Assembly: GCA_035373905.1 (NCBI GenBank)
Contig: DAOSOK010000030.1
Span: 1 to 64,000 of the forward strand
Length of the DNA: 64,000 nucleotides
Direction of reading: 5' to 3'
Source of the DNA: Candidatus Ozemobacteraceae bacterium
Lineage (GTDB): Bacteria; Muiribacteriota; Ozemobacteria; Ozemobacterales; Ozemobacteraceae
The notes beneath the pieces are model-generated. The model made no database searches and had not been told where the DNA came from. It was given only the letters and a program-made list of their open reading frames with translations. Position numbers and translations under genes: made by a program. This document shows positions 26,505 to 37,800 of the stretch, piece by piece (positions within the stretch are counted from its first letter, which is position 1; every line of letters starts with the position of its first letter).

Positions 26505-27489
26505 GATCGGCACCCCGCATCGGAAGCACCGCGCCGCAGGAACAGGCGGAGCCGGACTGGACGATCTCGATCCGGTATCCGGCGCGGCGGATGACGGTCT
26601 TGCCGCACGCCGGGCAGAGGGTGTCCTGATGATGCCCGAGGTCGATGTTGCCGACATACACGTATTTCAGCCGGGACGCGGCCCTGCGCGCGAAATCCTC
26701 GAGCGTTTCCGCCGGCGTGGGCGGCGCGGACTCGTGGAACCGCGGGAAATACCGCGAAAGATGGAGAGGCACGTCGGGCGAGAGGGCGGCGATCCAGTCG
26801 ATCATCCTGTCGAACGTCGCCGGATCGTCGTTGAGATGCGGCACGACGAGATTGGTGAGCTCGACGTGGACGCCCGCGCGCACGGCGGCAGTGATGTTCT
26901 CGAGGACCGGCCCGAGCGATGCCTTCGTGATGTCGCGGTAGAACTCGTTCGTAAATCCCTTCAGATCGATGTTCATGGCGTCGGTCACGCCGCACAGGTT
27001 GCGCCACGGCTCGGCTTCGAGATAGCCGTTCGTGACCATGACCGTCTTCAGGCCTTTTCGATGCAGCAGGGGCGCCGAATCGACGATGTACTCGTACCAG
27101 ATGCCGGGCTCGTTGTAGGTGAAAGCCACGCCGATGTTGTCGGGAACCTCCGTGGCCAGCTCGACGAGCCGTTCGGGGGCGATATACTCGGTGGGGCAGA
27201 TTTCCTGCGAGATTTCGTGGTTCTGGCAGAACCTGCACGAGAGGTTGCAGCCGTAGGAGCCGATCGAAAAAATCGGACGGCCCGGAAAGAAGTGATACAG
27301 CGGCTTCTTCTCGACCGGATCGACGTGGCCCGAGGTGATCTGCCCGTAGGTATGGAGAACACCGCGGCCCTGTTCGCGGCCGCGGGCCAGGCACCGGCCG
27401 CGCCGGCCGTCGGCGATGCGGCAGTGGTTCGGGCACAGCCGGCACTCGGTGAAAGCGCCGTCCTCTCGCATATACTCGGGTGTACGCAT
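26497..27489 (-). CDS. amrS: AmmeMemoRadiSam-system radical SAM enzyme
   Basis: 330 residues from ATG 27489; an earlier in-frame start would lie in the non-coding repeat region. Residues 81-88 hold the radical SAM motif CNLSCRFC within GSYGCNLSCRFCQNHEISQ. An N-terminal Cys cluster (C16, C19, C23, C33: ECRLCPNHC and GRCLAR) and FTYNEPGIWYEY are typical of this PflA-related family. The C-terminal 60 residues hold a zinc-ribbon-like CPACGK...CSCG. The usual partners AmmeMemoRadiSam A and B are not in the window. The substrate of the family is unknown. It is the first gene of the minus-strand operon and diverges from moxR. Confidence 0.85.
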   Translation of the reverse strand: MRTPEYMREDGAFTECRLCPNHCRIADGRRGRCLARGREQGRGVLHTYGQITSGHVDPVEKKPLYHFFPGRPIFSIGSYGCNLSCRFCQNHEISQEICPTEYIAPERLVELATEVPDNIGVAFTYNEPGIWYEYIVDSAPLLHRKGLKTVMVTNGYLEAEPWRNLCGVTDAMNIDLKGFTNEFYRDITKASLGPVLENITAAVRAGVHVELTNLVVPHLNDDPATFDRMIDWIAALSPDVPLHLSRYFPRFHESAPPTPAETLEDFARRAASRLKYVYVGNIDLGHHQDTLCPACGKTVIRRAGYRIEIVQSGSACSCGAVLPMRGADHA

Positions 27490-27770
27490 GCGCTCCTGTT
27501 CTAGCACGGCCGCTCTGGCCGCGTCAACAATCGGCCGCCCTGGACAGAAACGAACGAGAATTCGTAAGAACCCAGGAATTCGCAGGACAGCAGGGCAAAC
27601 AAAGTCACGTGCAAATGCGGGCGGTTCACGAACCGCCCCTACGTCATGGTTTCGATTGCTCCGCAGGGGCGCTTCGCGAAGAGCCCGAATTATGGGCCGT
27701 GCATGCACACACTTTGACCCTGGGTATATTCCATGATAAGGTGACATTCCCATCTTTCCCGGAGGTCATC
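27490..27770. repeat. Divergent intergenic region with a palindromic repeat (27619-27638)
   Basis: 281 bases between the radical SAM gene (minus) and moxR (plus). It contains GGGCGGTT-cacg-AACCGCCC (27619-27638) followed by CCTAC, the same core as 62407-62424, and a second GC-rich inverted pair near 27666-27690. TTGACC (27714) and TATATT/GATAAG nearby could be part of the moxR promoter, but spacing is poor. No ORF here is convincing. Confidence 0.5.
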
Positions 27771-28793
<1,023 letters not shown>

Positions 28794-28799
28794 TCCCCG

Positions 28800-29720
28800 A
28801 TGACCACCGCCTCTCGCCTCTCGCGTTACCTCGATCCGAAGGTGCTCGCCTCGATGGCGGCCCTCGAGATCAAGGCGCGCAACGTCGTCGAGGGGTTCAT
28901 CGAGGGCCTCCACAAGAGCCCGTTCAAGGGGTTCAACGTCGAGTTTTCGGAATACCGCCAGTACGTCCCAGGCGACCCGCTGAAGGACATCGACTGGAAG
29001 ATTTACGCGCGTACCGATAAATATTATATCAAGGAGCATGAAGAGGAGACGAACCTCTCGGGCTACCTGATCATGGACACGAGCGGCTCGATGAGCTACC
29101 GGGGGGGAAACGCGCCGCTGAGCAAGCTCGATTACGCGGCCACGCTCGCCGCCTCCCTCGCCTACCTGATGCTCAAGCAGCAGGACTCGGTCGGGCTGGT
29201 CACGTTCGCCGACGGGGTCCGCAAGATCCTGCGGCCGCGCACCGGGATGGCCCAGCTCAAGGCGATCTGCACCGAGCTCGAGCAGACGAAGCCGACCGAC
29301 CGCACCGACATCGGCGACACGCTCGACCGGGTCGCCGAGACGATGCGCAAGCGCGGCCTGCTGATCATCTTCTCCGACCTGCTCGACAACACCGAGCTGA
29401 TCATCAACAAGGTCCGGCAGCTCCGCACGCGGCGGCACGAGGTGCTGCTGTTCCACATCCTCGACCATCACGAGCTGACGTTCCCGTTCGAGGACACGAC
29501 GCTGTTCCGCGACCTCGAGGACAGGAGCGAGATCATCGCCGACGCGTTCTCGCTGCGCCGCGAATACCTGCGCCGGATGCAGCAGTTCGTCGGGGCCTTC
29601 CAGTCCGCCCTGCGGAAATCGGGCATCGACTACCTTCTGGCCGACACGTCGCGGCCGGTCGAGGCGAGCCTCAAGAGCTTCTTCACCCGCCGGCAGGCCG
29701 TCGGCGCGCGGCTGGCCTGA
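28800..29720 (+). CDS. DUF58 protein with vWA-like fold
   Basis: 306 residues, no signal or membrane segment. The DUF58 signature is present: FSEYRQYVPGDPLKDIDWKIYART (key residues YVPGD and DIDW) followed by KEHEEE. A vWA-type MIDAS, DTSGS, starts at Asp93. DUF58 proteins are regular partners of MoxR ATPases and link them to membrane vWA proteins. It begins 6 bp after moxR and ends 1 bp before the next gene. No clear ribosome site is seen, so translation probably depends on coupling. Confidence 0.9.
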   Translation: MTTASRLSRYLDPKVLASMAALEIKARNVVEGFIEGLHKSPFKGFNVEFSEYRQYVPGDPLKDIDWKIYARTDKYYIKEHEEETNLSGYLIMDTSGSMSYRGGNAPLSKLDYAATLAASLAYLMLKQQDSVGLVTFADGVRKILRPRTGMAQLKAICTELEQTKPTDRTDIGDTLDRVAETMRKRGLLIIFSDLLDNTELIINKVRQLRTRRHEVLLFHILDHHELTFPFEDTTLFRDLEDRSEIIADAFSLRREYLRRMQQFVGAFQSALRKSGIDYLLADTSRPVEASLKSFFTRRQAVGARLA

Positions 29721-29721
29721 T

Positions 29722-31878
29722 ATGCCGCTGTCATTCGGAAACCCCTGGTTCCTGGCGGGCGCCCTGACGGTCGCCGTGCCGCTCTGGCTGCACCTTTACT
29801 ACCGCCGGACGCCCATCCCGCGCGACTTTCCCAGCCTCCGGCTGATCCGGCTCTCGGTCGAGGCGATGACGCGCCGCATGAAGCTGCGCCACCTCGTTTT
29901 GCTCGCCCTGCGCATCCTGGCGCTCGTGCTGCTGACGCTCGCGTTCGCCCGGCCCTTCGTGGGCGGGGGTTCGGTCGCGGCGACGGGAAGCGGCTCGCCG
30001 GCCGCGTTCGTCGTGATCCTCGACAATTCGCTCTCGATGGGCACCACTCACCAGGGCATCTCGCTGTTCAACACGGCGCGCGCCCGGGCGGTCGAGATCA
30101 TCGACCAGATGGGCCAGTATGACAAAGCATCCGTTATTTTATGCAACGATCCCGGCACCGTGCTGTTCCCGCAACTCACGTGGGACAAGGATGAGCTGAA
30201 GAACGCGGTTCGAAACGCCCCGCTCAGCGTCTCCGGGACGAACCTGGCCGGGGCGCTGCAGCCGGCGCTGAAGCTGCTGCTGCCGGTGCGCGCGTTCAAG
30301 CGGACCGTCTACCTCGTGACGGACATGACGAAGACGGCCTGGGAGCCGCTTCTCTCGGCATACGACCTGAAGCGCATCGACCCGACGATCGATCTCGTGG
30401 TCATCCCGGTGGGCGGCGCGGCACCGCCGAACATCGCCGTGACCGAGCTGCGCATCGACGAGCCGATGGTGATGAAAGGCCGGCCGGTGACGGTGCGGGC
30501 GACCGTCGTGAATCATTCCGACCAGCCCCAGTCGACGCGCCTGTCGATCCTCATCGGCGAGGACAAGAAGAGCGAACAGGCGATCGAGCTCGGCCCGCGC
30601 GGCTCGAAGCGGGTCGACGTCCCCATGACTTTCGGCGACGAGGGGCTCCAGCACGTCAGGGCCGTCCTGCCCGCCGACGCGCTACCTCAGGACGACGTGC
30701 GGCATCTCGCCGTGCGCGTCCGCGCGCCGCCACGCGTTCTCATCCTCTGCCCGCCGCCGGAGCGGGGCGGGATGACGAGCCGCGAGGACCTGTTCCTGAA
30801 GTTCGCCCTGAATCCGCTCGGTCGCACCGAGGGAGCGACGTTCCTGGTCGACAGCCGCACGCTCGAAGAAACGGCCGGATTGCAGCTTTCCGATTACACC
30901 GCCGTCTTCCTCGTCAACCAGCGTTCCCTCCCTGAGGCGCTGGTGAAAGGCCTCTCGAAGTATGTTTTGGGGGGCGGCAACCTCATCACGTTCTGCGGCT
31001 CGCGCGTCGACCCGACGTGGTACAACGCGAACCTGATCGACGGGCTGGGCGGCGGGTATCTGCTTCCGGCGCGTCTGTTCAAGCGGGTTGGGAACGCCGT
31101 CAGCAAGGCGGTCTCCTACCAACTCACCGACCTCGACACCGGCCACCCGGCGTTCAAGCCGTTCGAGGGGGACGGTGCCGGAGATCCCGGCCGGGCGCCG
31201 GTGTACGAGTTCTATCAGACGCAGCCGAACCCGTCGGCCCTTGTGCTGGCACGCATGAGCCACGGACTGCCCGGCATCATCGAGGAACGCCGCGGGCAGG
31301 GCCGATCGCTGCTGATCACGTTCACGGCCGACACTTCCTGGACGACCTGGCCGCTCAGACCGACGTTTCTGCCGTTCGTCCACGCGTCGGTCATGGGCAT
31401 GGTGACGCGCCAGGGGCTCAACGCCGACGCGGTCACGCCGGGAACCCCGATCTCGATGACCCTGCTCGAAGAGGGACTCAAGCGCATCACGCTCACTCCG
31501 CCCGCCGGCCCCGCCCAGGACATTCCGATCAGGCGCGAAGGCGGCGAAGGGCTTCTCCACGTGACGCTCCCTCCAGGCGAGCAGCCCGGCTTCTACCGGC
31601 TCCGCCTCGAAGGCTCCGCCGTCCGGGAAGAGGCGTTCGCAGTCAACCCGCCGGCCGGTGAGAGCAATCTCGAGCGCATTCCCGACAAGAAGATCGTGCG
31701 GTTCATCCGGCTCGAGCACAAGGCCGGCTCGAAGCAGAGCATCAGCCGCCAGGTCGTCGCCGTGCGCGAAGGCCGCGACGTGTCGATGCCGCTGCTCTGG
31801 GTCCTGCTCCTGGCGGTCTTCATCGAATCGGTCCTCGCGAACCGGCCGATCCGCGCGGGCGGAGGTCCCCGGATATGA
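29722..31878 (+). CDS. BatA-type membrane protein with vWA domain
   Basis: 718 residues. The N-terminus matches the aerotolerance/BatA N-terminal domain: FGNPWFLAGALTVAVPLWLHL (helix 1), then RR-rich loop, then LRHLVLLALRILALVLLTLAFARP (helix 2). A vWA domain follows with MIDAS DNSLS starting at Asp101. The middle holds a beta-sandwich-like segment (about 245-335) and a GATase1-like Rossmann section (RVLILCPPPE onward). A last membrane helix (MPLLWVLLLAVFIESVLA) is near the C-terminus, placing the bulk in the periplasm. It overlaps the next gene by 4 bp. Confidence 0.85.
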   Translation: MPLSFGNPWFLAGALTVAVPLWLHLYYRRTPIPRDFPSLRLIRLSVEAMTRRMKLRHLVLLALRILALVLLTLAFARPFVGGGSVAATGSGSPAAFVVILDNSLSMGTTHQGISLFNTARARAVEIIDQMGQYDKASVILCNDPGTVLFPQLTWDKDELKNAVRNAPLSVSGTNLAGALQPALKLLLPVRAFKRTVYLVTDMTKTAWEPLLSAYDLKRIDPTIDLVVIPVGGAAPPNIAVTELRIDEPMVMKGRPVTVRATVVNHSDQPQSTRLSILIGEDKKSEQAIELGPRGSKRVDVPMTFGDEGLQHVRAVLPADALPQDDVRHLAVRVRAPPRVLILCPPPERGGMTSREDLFLKFALNPLGRTEGATFLVDSRTLEETAGLQLSDYTAVFLVNQRSLPEALVKGLSKYVLGGGNLITFCGSRVDPTWYNANLIDGLGGGYLLPARLFKRVGNAVSKAVSYQLTDLDTGHPAFKPFEGDGAGDPGRAPVYEFYQTQPNPSALVLARMSHGLPGIIEERRGQGRSLLITFTADTSWTTWPLRPTFLPFVHASVMGMVTRQGLNADAVTPGTPISMTLLEEGLKRITLTPPAGPAQDIPIRREGGEGLLHVTLPPGEQPGFYRLRLEGSAVREEAFAVNPPAGESNLERIPDKKIVRFIRLEHKAGSKQSISRQVVAVREGRDVSMPLLWVLLLAVFIESVLANRPIRAGGGPRI

Positions 31879-34145
31879 ACTGGCTCCTGGGACTTCTCGG
31901 CTTCGACCCGGCGCCGATTCAGACGATCGAGTCGGTGCGGTTCGGCCTCGGCTGGGGCTGGGCCGGCCTTCTTCTCGCGCTGCTGGTCGCGCTTCCCTGG
32001 TTCATTCTCACCTACCGGGTCGAGGACAAGCCCTGTCCGAGGCCGCTGTTCATCACGCTCACGGGCCTCCGCATCCTGTTCGTCGCGGGCCTCCTGACGA
32101 TGCTCGCCGGGCTCAAGTGTACCGTTTCCGGCTGGATTCCCCAGAAGAACAAGCTGGCCCTCGTGATGGACACCTCTCGCAGCATGAGCATCAAGGAAGA
32201 GGAGCTGACCAGGATCGAGCGCGTCCAGGCAGCGCTTCAGAAGGGCCGCCTGCTCGAGAAGCTCGAGAAGAAAACGGGCATCACGCCGGCCCTGTTCTCG
32301 TTCGCCGGCTCGGTCGCGCCGCTCGGCCGCGACGACGTCGCCTCGTTCGGCCTCTCGGCCGACGGCCCCCAGACGAACCTGACACGCGCCGTCACCGACA
32401 TCACCGGCCACCTCGGCGAGGGCAACCTGCTCGGCGTGGTCATCCTGACGGACGGCGCGCATAACACGGGCGATTCGCCGCTCGACGCGCTCGGCCGCGT
32501 CCGCACTCCGCTGTATTTCCTCGGCGCCGGAAAAACCGGCCAGACGCGCGATCTCGCGATTTCGATCGAGCGGCCGCCCGCGATCGGGTATCTCAACTCG
32601 ATGGTCCGCCTGCGCGGCGAGCTCCGCATCCAGCGGATCGCATCCGCGTCCATCCCCGTGACGGTCCTGCGCGACGGCGCCCCGTTCACGTCCCTGCCTC
32701 TCGACGTGCCGGCCGGGCAAACGAGAATACCTTTCGCTATAAATATCCCGTGCGATACGGAAGGCGCGTTCACGTATGCCGTCTCGGTCCCAAAACTCGA
32801 CGGTGAGCTGACGCACGAGAACAACGAGACGGCGTTCCTGCTGAAGGTCGTGAAGGAGCGGCTCAAGATTTTGATCCTCGCAGGTTCTCCGTCCTGGGAT
32901 CAGACCTTCATCCGGGCCGCCGCGCGCGGCGATCCGAACGCCCACGTCTGCGGCTGGACGCGCGTCACCGACGACCGCTGGCTGCCCACCGTCGATTTCG
33001 AGCTGAAGGCCGCCGTTCCCGCCCCCGCGATCGCGTCCGACCTCGAGGACGCCGACGTCGTGATTCTCGCGGGCATCCGCGAGACGCTCCTGGAGCCCCA
33101 TGCCGAGCTTCTCCTGAAAAAGCTCGAATCGGGGAGAACCGGCATGCTGATCCTGCCCGGCGCCGACGGATACGCGAAACTCGGATACGCGGGCTCGAAA
33201 CTGGCCCAGATCTTCCCCGTCCCGCTCGACGGCGAGTCCTGGGTCGGAACCCCGTGCAGCCTGGCCCTGCCGACGCGCGAGACGCCGTATGCGTTCCTGC
33301 GCCTGCTCGACGACCCGATCGAGAACCAGGAGTTCTTCTCCTCGCTGCCGAAGTTCGACGGCCTGTTCACCTACCCCGGCCGCAAGAGCGGCGCCGAGGT
33401 GCTGCTTTCGACGACGCTGTCCCGCGGCGGCACGCTCCAGCCCGCGTTCCTGACGCATCGCGTTGGACAGGGGAACGTTGCGATGCTGTGCGGCGGGCCG
33501 CTCTGGCCGATGGGATTCACGCAGGTCCCGACCGACCGCACGATCCGCCCCTACACGGCCTTCGTCATCAACACGCTGAAATGGCTCGCGAATCGCCGCG
33601 AGGACGCCCAGGTGACCCTCGAACTCCCGTCTTCGCGCGGCTTCGTCGGCCAGCCGGCGACGCTCCGCGTCTGGGTCAGCGACGCGCGCCGCCAGCCGGT
33701 CGACTCGGCCCAGGTCACCGCCCAGGTCAAGGCCGGAAGCGGCGAACCGGTCTCGCTCACGTTCACGGCCACGACCGAGAAAGGCTGTTACGAGGCCTCG
33801 CTCATCCCGGCCGCCCGCGGGCTGCACGCGATCGCCGCGAAGGCCGTCAAGCAGGGCTCGCTTCTCGGCGAGGCCTCCGGCAAGCTCCTGGTCGAGGTTC
33901 CGACGGTCGAGTTCGACGATCCCGAAGTCAACATCGCGCTGATGATGGCCCTCGCCTCGTCGTCCGGCGGCGCCTACCGGCCGGTCGAGGCGCACGACGA
34001 GCTTCTCGGCCTGATCAAGCCGACCCCCGGCCAGAAGCGCGAGACGAAGACCTTCGACGCGCGCGACAGCGGGATCCTGCTCGCCCTCCTGCTCATCCTG
34101 CCGCTGATCGAGTGGACGATCCGCCGAAAGAGAGGATTCAGCTGA
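31875..34145 (+). CDS. Second membrane vWA protein with GATase1-like domain
   Basis: 756 residues. Two N-terminal helices (WAGLLLALLVALPWFILTY; GLRILFVAGLLTMLAGL) precede a vWA domain with MIDAS DTSRSMS from Asp99. A beta domain (about 220-330) is followed by a Rossmann-like part starting LKILILAGSPSWDQTF, typical of the glutamine-amidotransferase-like half of such proteins, without a visible catalytic Cys. The C-terminus ends in a helix (ILLALLLILPLIEWTI). It is a diverged relative of the previous gene. The 1-bp overlap TGATG couples it to the DUF4159 gene. Confidence 0.8.
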   Translation: MNWLLGLLGFDPAPIQTIESVRFGLGWGWAGLLLALLVALPWFILTYRVEDKPCPRPLFITLTGLRILFVAGLLTMLAGLKCTVSGWIPQKNKLALVMDTSRSMSIKEEELTRIERVQAALQKGRLLEKLEKKTGITPALFSFAGSVAPLGRDDVASFGLSADGPQTNLTRAVTDITGHLGEGNLLGVVILTDGAHNTGDSPLDALGRVRTPLYFLGAGKTGQTRDLAISIERPPAIGYLNSMVRLRGELRIQRIASASIPVTVLRDGAPFTSLPLDVPAGQTRIPFAINIPCDTEGAFTYAVSVPKLDGELTHENNETAFLLKVVKERLKILILAGSPSWDQTFIRAAARGDPNAHVCGWTRVTDDRWLPTVDFELKAAVPAPAIASDLEDADVVILAGIRETLLEPHAELLLKKLESGRTGMLILPGADGYAKLGYAGSKLAQIFPVPLDGESWVGTPCSLALPTRETPYAFLRLLDDPIENQEFFSSLPKFDGLFTYPGRKSGAEVLLSTTLSRGGTLQPAFLTHRVGQGNVAMLCGGPLWPMGFTQVPTDRTIRPYTAFVINTLKWLANRREDAQVTLELPSSRGFVGQPATLRVWVSDARRQPVDSAQVTAQVKAGSGEPVSLTFTATTEKGCYEASLIPAARGLHAIAAKAVKQGSLLGEASGKLLVEVPTVEFDDPEVNIALMMALASSSGGAYRPVEAHDELLGLIKPTPGQKRETKTFDARDSGILLALLLILPLIEWTIRRKRGFS

Positions 34146-34831
34146 TGCATGCCTCGACGAAGCGCCTCGCCTCTCTGACAATCCTTTCCGCGTTCCTGTT
34201 CCTCCTTTGCGGAGCCGCTCCGGCCGCCGAGTGGGGAACCATCGCAATCCCGCGCATCCAGTACGGCGGCGGGGGCGACTGGTATACCGATCCGACCTCG
34301 CTCCCGAACCTGCTCAAGGCCGCCGCAGACCGATTCAATCTGTCGACGCGCCCCGACAATTTCGCGATCCGCGTTTCCGACCAGTCGCTTTTTGCGTATC
34401 CTATGATATATATCACAGGGCATGGTAACGTCAAATTCGAGGACCATGAAGTGAACCGCCTCGTCACCTACCTCGATAACGGCGGATTCCTCTGGGTCGA
34501 CGACTGCTACGGCATCGACCGGTCGATCCGGCGCGAGTTCCGCAAGCTGTATCCCGACAAGGAACTGGCCCTTCTTCCCGCCGACCACCCGATCTACCGT
34601 TCGGCCTACGATCTTCCGAAGGGCCTTCCCAAGATCCACGAGCACGATGGGAAGCCGCCCCAGGGCTATGGTATCTTCAGTAAGGGGCGTCTGGTCATCT
34701 TCTACACCTACGAAACCGACATCGGCGACGGCCTCGAGGACGAGGGCGTCCACCCCGAGAACACGCCCGAAAAGCGCGAGGAAGCCATGAAGATGGCCCT
34801 CAACATCCTGTTCTACGCCCTCTCGCAGTGA
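34145..34831 (+). CDS. Exported DUF4159 protein
   Basis: 228 residues from ATG 34145, immediately at the stop of the previous gene. A signal peptide (LTILSAFLFLLCGAAPAAE) is followed by the DUF4159 domain: IPRIQYGGGGDWY near the start, then YPMIYITGHGN, NGGFLWVDDCYG and a conserved FRKLYPDKEL...LPADHPIY. The fold is GATase1-like. Orthologues sit in MoxR/vWA operons of several phyla; activity is unknown. The stop overlaps the GTG start of the next gene (GTGA). Confidence 0.9.
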   Translation: MHASTKRLASLTILSAFLFLLCGAAPAAEWGTIAIPRIQYGGGGDWYTDPTSLPNLLKAAADRFNLSTRPDNFAIRVSDQSLFAYPMIYITGHGNVKFEDHEVNRLVTYLDNGGFLWVDDCYGIDRSIRREFRKLYPDKELALLPADHPIYRSAYDLPKGLPKIHEHDGKPPQGYGIFSKGRLVIFYTYETDIGDGLEDEGVHPENTPEKREEAMKMALNILFYALSQ

Positions 34832-37800
34832 ACGACATGCAGACGAAACAGCCTCTCGACCTGCTCGCGGCCTTTCCCCACAACCGGGAACGGTTCGAAG
34901 CGCTGCTCGCGCAGTACCGGCGGAGACGCCAGGCGCGGGTGATGATCGCCCGCCTCGGCTGGTGCGCCGCGTCGTTTCTGGGCGTTCTGCTGGTCTTCCT
35001 GCTCGTCGAGCGGACCCAGCTCCAGTCGGAAGCCATGCGCTGGCTCCACGTGCTCGCCTCGTGGGGATTGTCGCTGTTCTGGATGATCCAGGCGGTGCGG
35101 GCGTTCGTCGTGCCGCCGGATGACGTCGAGATGGCGGTCGAGATCGAAGACACCGATCCAGCGAGATTCCGGTCGCTGATCGCAAGCGCGGCCGAGTTCG
35201 CGAAGCCAGATCCTGAGGAGGAAGGCGAGTTTCCGGCTCCCGTCCGCGCCGCCACGTCGTCGGCCCTCAAGCGGCTGACCGTCTCGTCGGCCGCCGTGAC
35301 GCTGTCGGATTCGGACATCGCCGCGGCGCTCAGGAAGTTCTCGCGCAGGCGCGCGATCATCACGCTGGCGGTCGTCGCGGCGATGCTGTTCGTCTGGACG
35401 CTCCTCTCCCCCGCGGAAGTCCGGCGCGGCGCCCTGCGCCTGCTCCGGCCGCTCGCCGATCTTCCGTCCTGGTCGCTGCTCGAACTGGACGTCCGGCCCG
35501 GCAACCGTGTCCTCGCGCTCGGCGACAACCTCGAGATTTCCGTCGCGCCGAGCCAGCCGACCGATCAGGAGCCCGTTCTGACGCTGTTCAAGCCGAAAGC
35601 CACGGAAGGAACGGCGACGGAAATGTACCCGGACGAGACGGCGTCGGTCTCGCGCTACGTCTACACCCTGACGGGGCTCCAGGAGTCGACCGACTACCAG
35701 GTCAGCATCGGCCGCGTCACGTCTGACCGGTTCTCGATCACGGTCATGCCCCGGCCCGAACTGTCTGAACTCCGGCTGACGCTCCATCATCCCGCCTATC
35801 TGGCCACGCAGCCGGAAGTCCTCGCCGAGGGCGTCGGCGACGCATCGATCATCGCGGGATCGCGCATCGACATCACGGGCCGTTCCAGCCAGCGGCTGAA
35901 GAGCGCCGTCATCAGCACCGTTCCCGGGGCGTCGATCACGGCCGCCATCGAGCACGGCGACACGTTCTCGACGAGCCTTACCATAGCGACAGATACACGA
36001 TGGTCGGTGCAGCTGACCAACGAGTTCGGGCTGTCGAACGACAACCCCGTCAGGTTCAAGATCACGGCCCTTCACGACGCCTCGCCGACGGTGACGATCC
36101 TCAAGCCGGCCATGGACATCGAGTTCCCGACGTCGAAGCGGCTCGATCTGAAGGTCGAGGCGACGGACGATTTCGGGGTCGTGACGACGGTTCTCTGGTA
36201 CGCGGTGGGCGACCGCCGGGACTGGATACCGCTCAACCTGAAGGCGGATTTTTCCCCGAGAACGCGGTTCGAGGTCGAGTTTCCGTGGATGCTCGACACG
36301 CTCGCGATCGAGCCGGGCACGAAGGTCTCGTATTTCGTGAAGGCCGAGGACAGCGTCAAGCCGGTTCCCAACACGGCCTCCTCGCCGGTGTATCACCTGA
36401 ACATGCCGTCGATGTACGACGTGTACAAGGGCGGCGAGAAGGCGCAGGAAGACGTGACGAAGCAGCTCCAGGAGTTGATGGAAGCCCAGAAAATGCGCCG
36501 GCAGGCTCTCGAGCAGACGTTCGAGCAGATCAAGCACGAGGGGCGCATGGACGAGGCGACCGAGCGGAAGATCCGCGAATCGCTCCAGGAGGGCGAGCAG
36601 CGCCAGAAACAGGCGGAGGAGATCATCAACAAGTTCCAGGATCTGCAACAGAACTCGAAGGACAACCCCTTCTCGTCACCCGAGGCGCTCGAGAAGATGC
36701 AGAAGGTGAACCAGCTGATGAACGAGGTGCTCGACGACGAGGCGAAGCGGCTGATGAAGCAGTTGCGCGAGTCGCTCACCACGATGAAGCTCGATCCGAA
36801 GGAGCTCGAGAAGTTCGAGGAAGCCTTCAAGATGGACAACTACCTCAAGAACCTCGACCGGACGATCGAACTGCTCAAGCAGCTCAAGGACGAGCAGAAG
36901 CTCGACGCGCTCGGAAAGACCGCCGACGATCTCCTGAAGCGGCAGCAGCGGATGGCGTCGGAGACGGCGGCTCTCGCGGAGAAACAAAAGCAGGGCACCC
37001 TTTCCCCGGAAGAGGAGTCGAAGCTGAAGGACCTCGCGGCCCAGCAGGAGAAGCTCCGCCAGGAACTCGAACAACTCCAGAAGCAAGCGCAGGAGCTGGC
37101 CGAGCAGAAGCCGAAGCCAGGCGAGCCGCAGAATCCCGCCACGGAAGACGTGAAGAACATGCGTGACGCGATGAAGCAGGAGGATTACAAGAAGACGGCC
37201 GAGGAGATCAAGAAGAATCTCGAACAGAAGAACCCTGCCGGCGCCAAAGAGCAGCAGCAGCGGATGCTCAAGTTCCTCGAGTCGCTCGCGAAAAGCGGGC
37301 AGAAGATCTGCAACACCTGTTCCGGCGGCCAGCGACAACAGCTCGACCTGTCCCGATTCGTCCGGCGTTCGCTTGACGTCGCGCGCGATCAGGAGAAGCT
37401 GTTGCTGCAGCTCAACGGCCTGCCCGGCCAGTTCATGCGCGGCCAGAAGCCGGCCGTCGAGGGGATCATCGACGAGACGTCGGTGCTGCAAGTGATCGTG
37501 CGCCAGCAGGCCGCCGACCTGGAGAACGCCCTCGAGACGCTGGTCAGATCGAGTTTTTCGATCGATCCCTCGGTGCTTCAGCCACTCCAGGGCGTGCAGC
37601 CGATGTTCAACGAAATCGTGAAGAATCTCGAGGACCGCGCGATCGGCCGGTCGCGGCAGGACCAGCGCGAGATCATTCGGCGGTTCAACCAGCTCGCGAT
37701 GGAGCTGCTGCGCGCCCAGGACCAGAGCCAGTCCCAGAGTAACCAGAGCGCCGCGAGCGCGATGCAGCAGTTCAAGGACCTGACGCGGCGGCAGCTGAGC

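Noticed and set aside
27490..27753. N-terminal extension of the radical SAM protein (88 residues)
   Set aside because: It would run through a palindromic repeat and match no family; the ATG at 27489 begins the conserved part.
31593..34247. 884-residue minus-strand open frame
   Set aside because: Antisense to the vWA genes; composition (Arg, Glu, Gly, Asp) is that of a GC-rich shadow frame.
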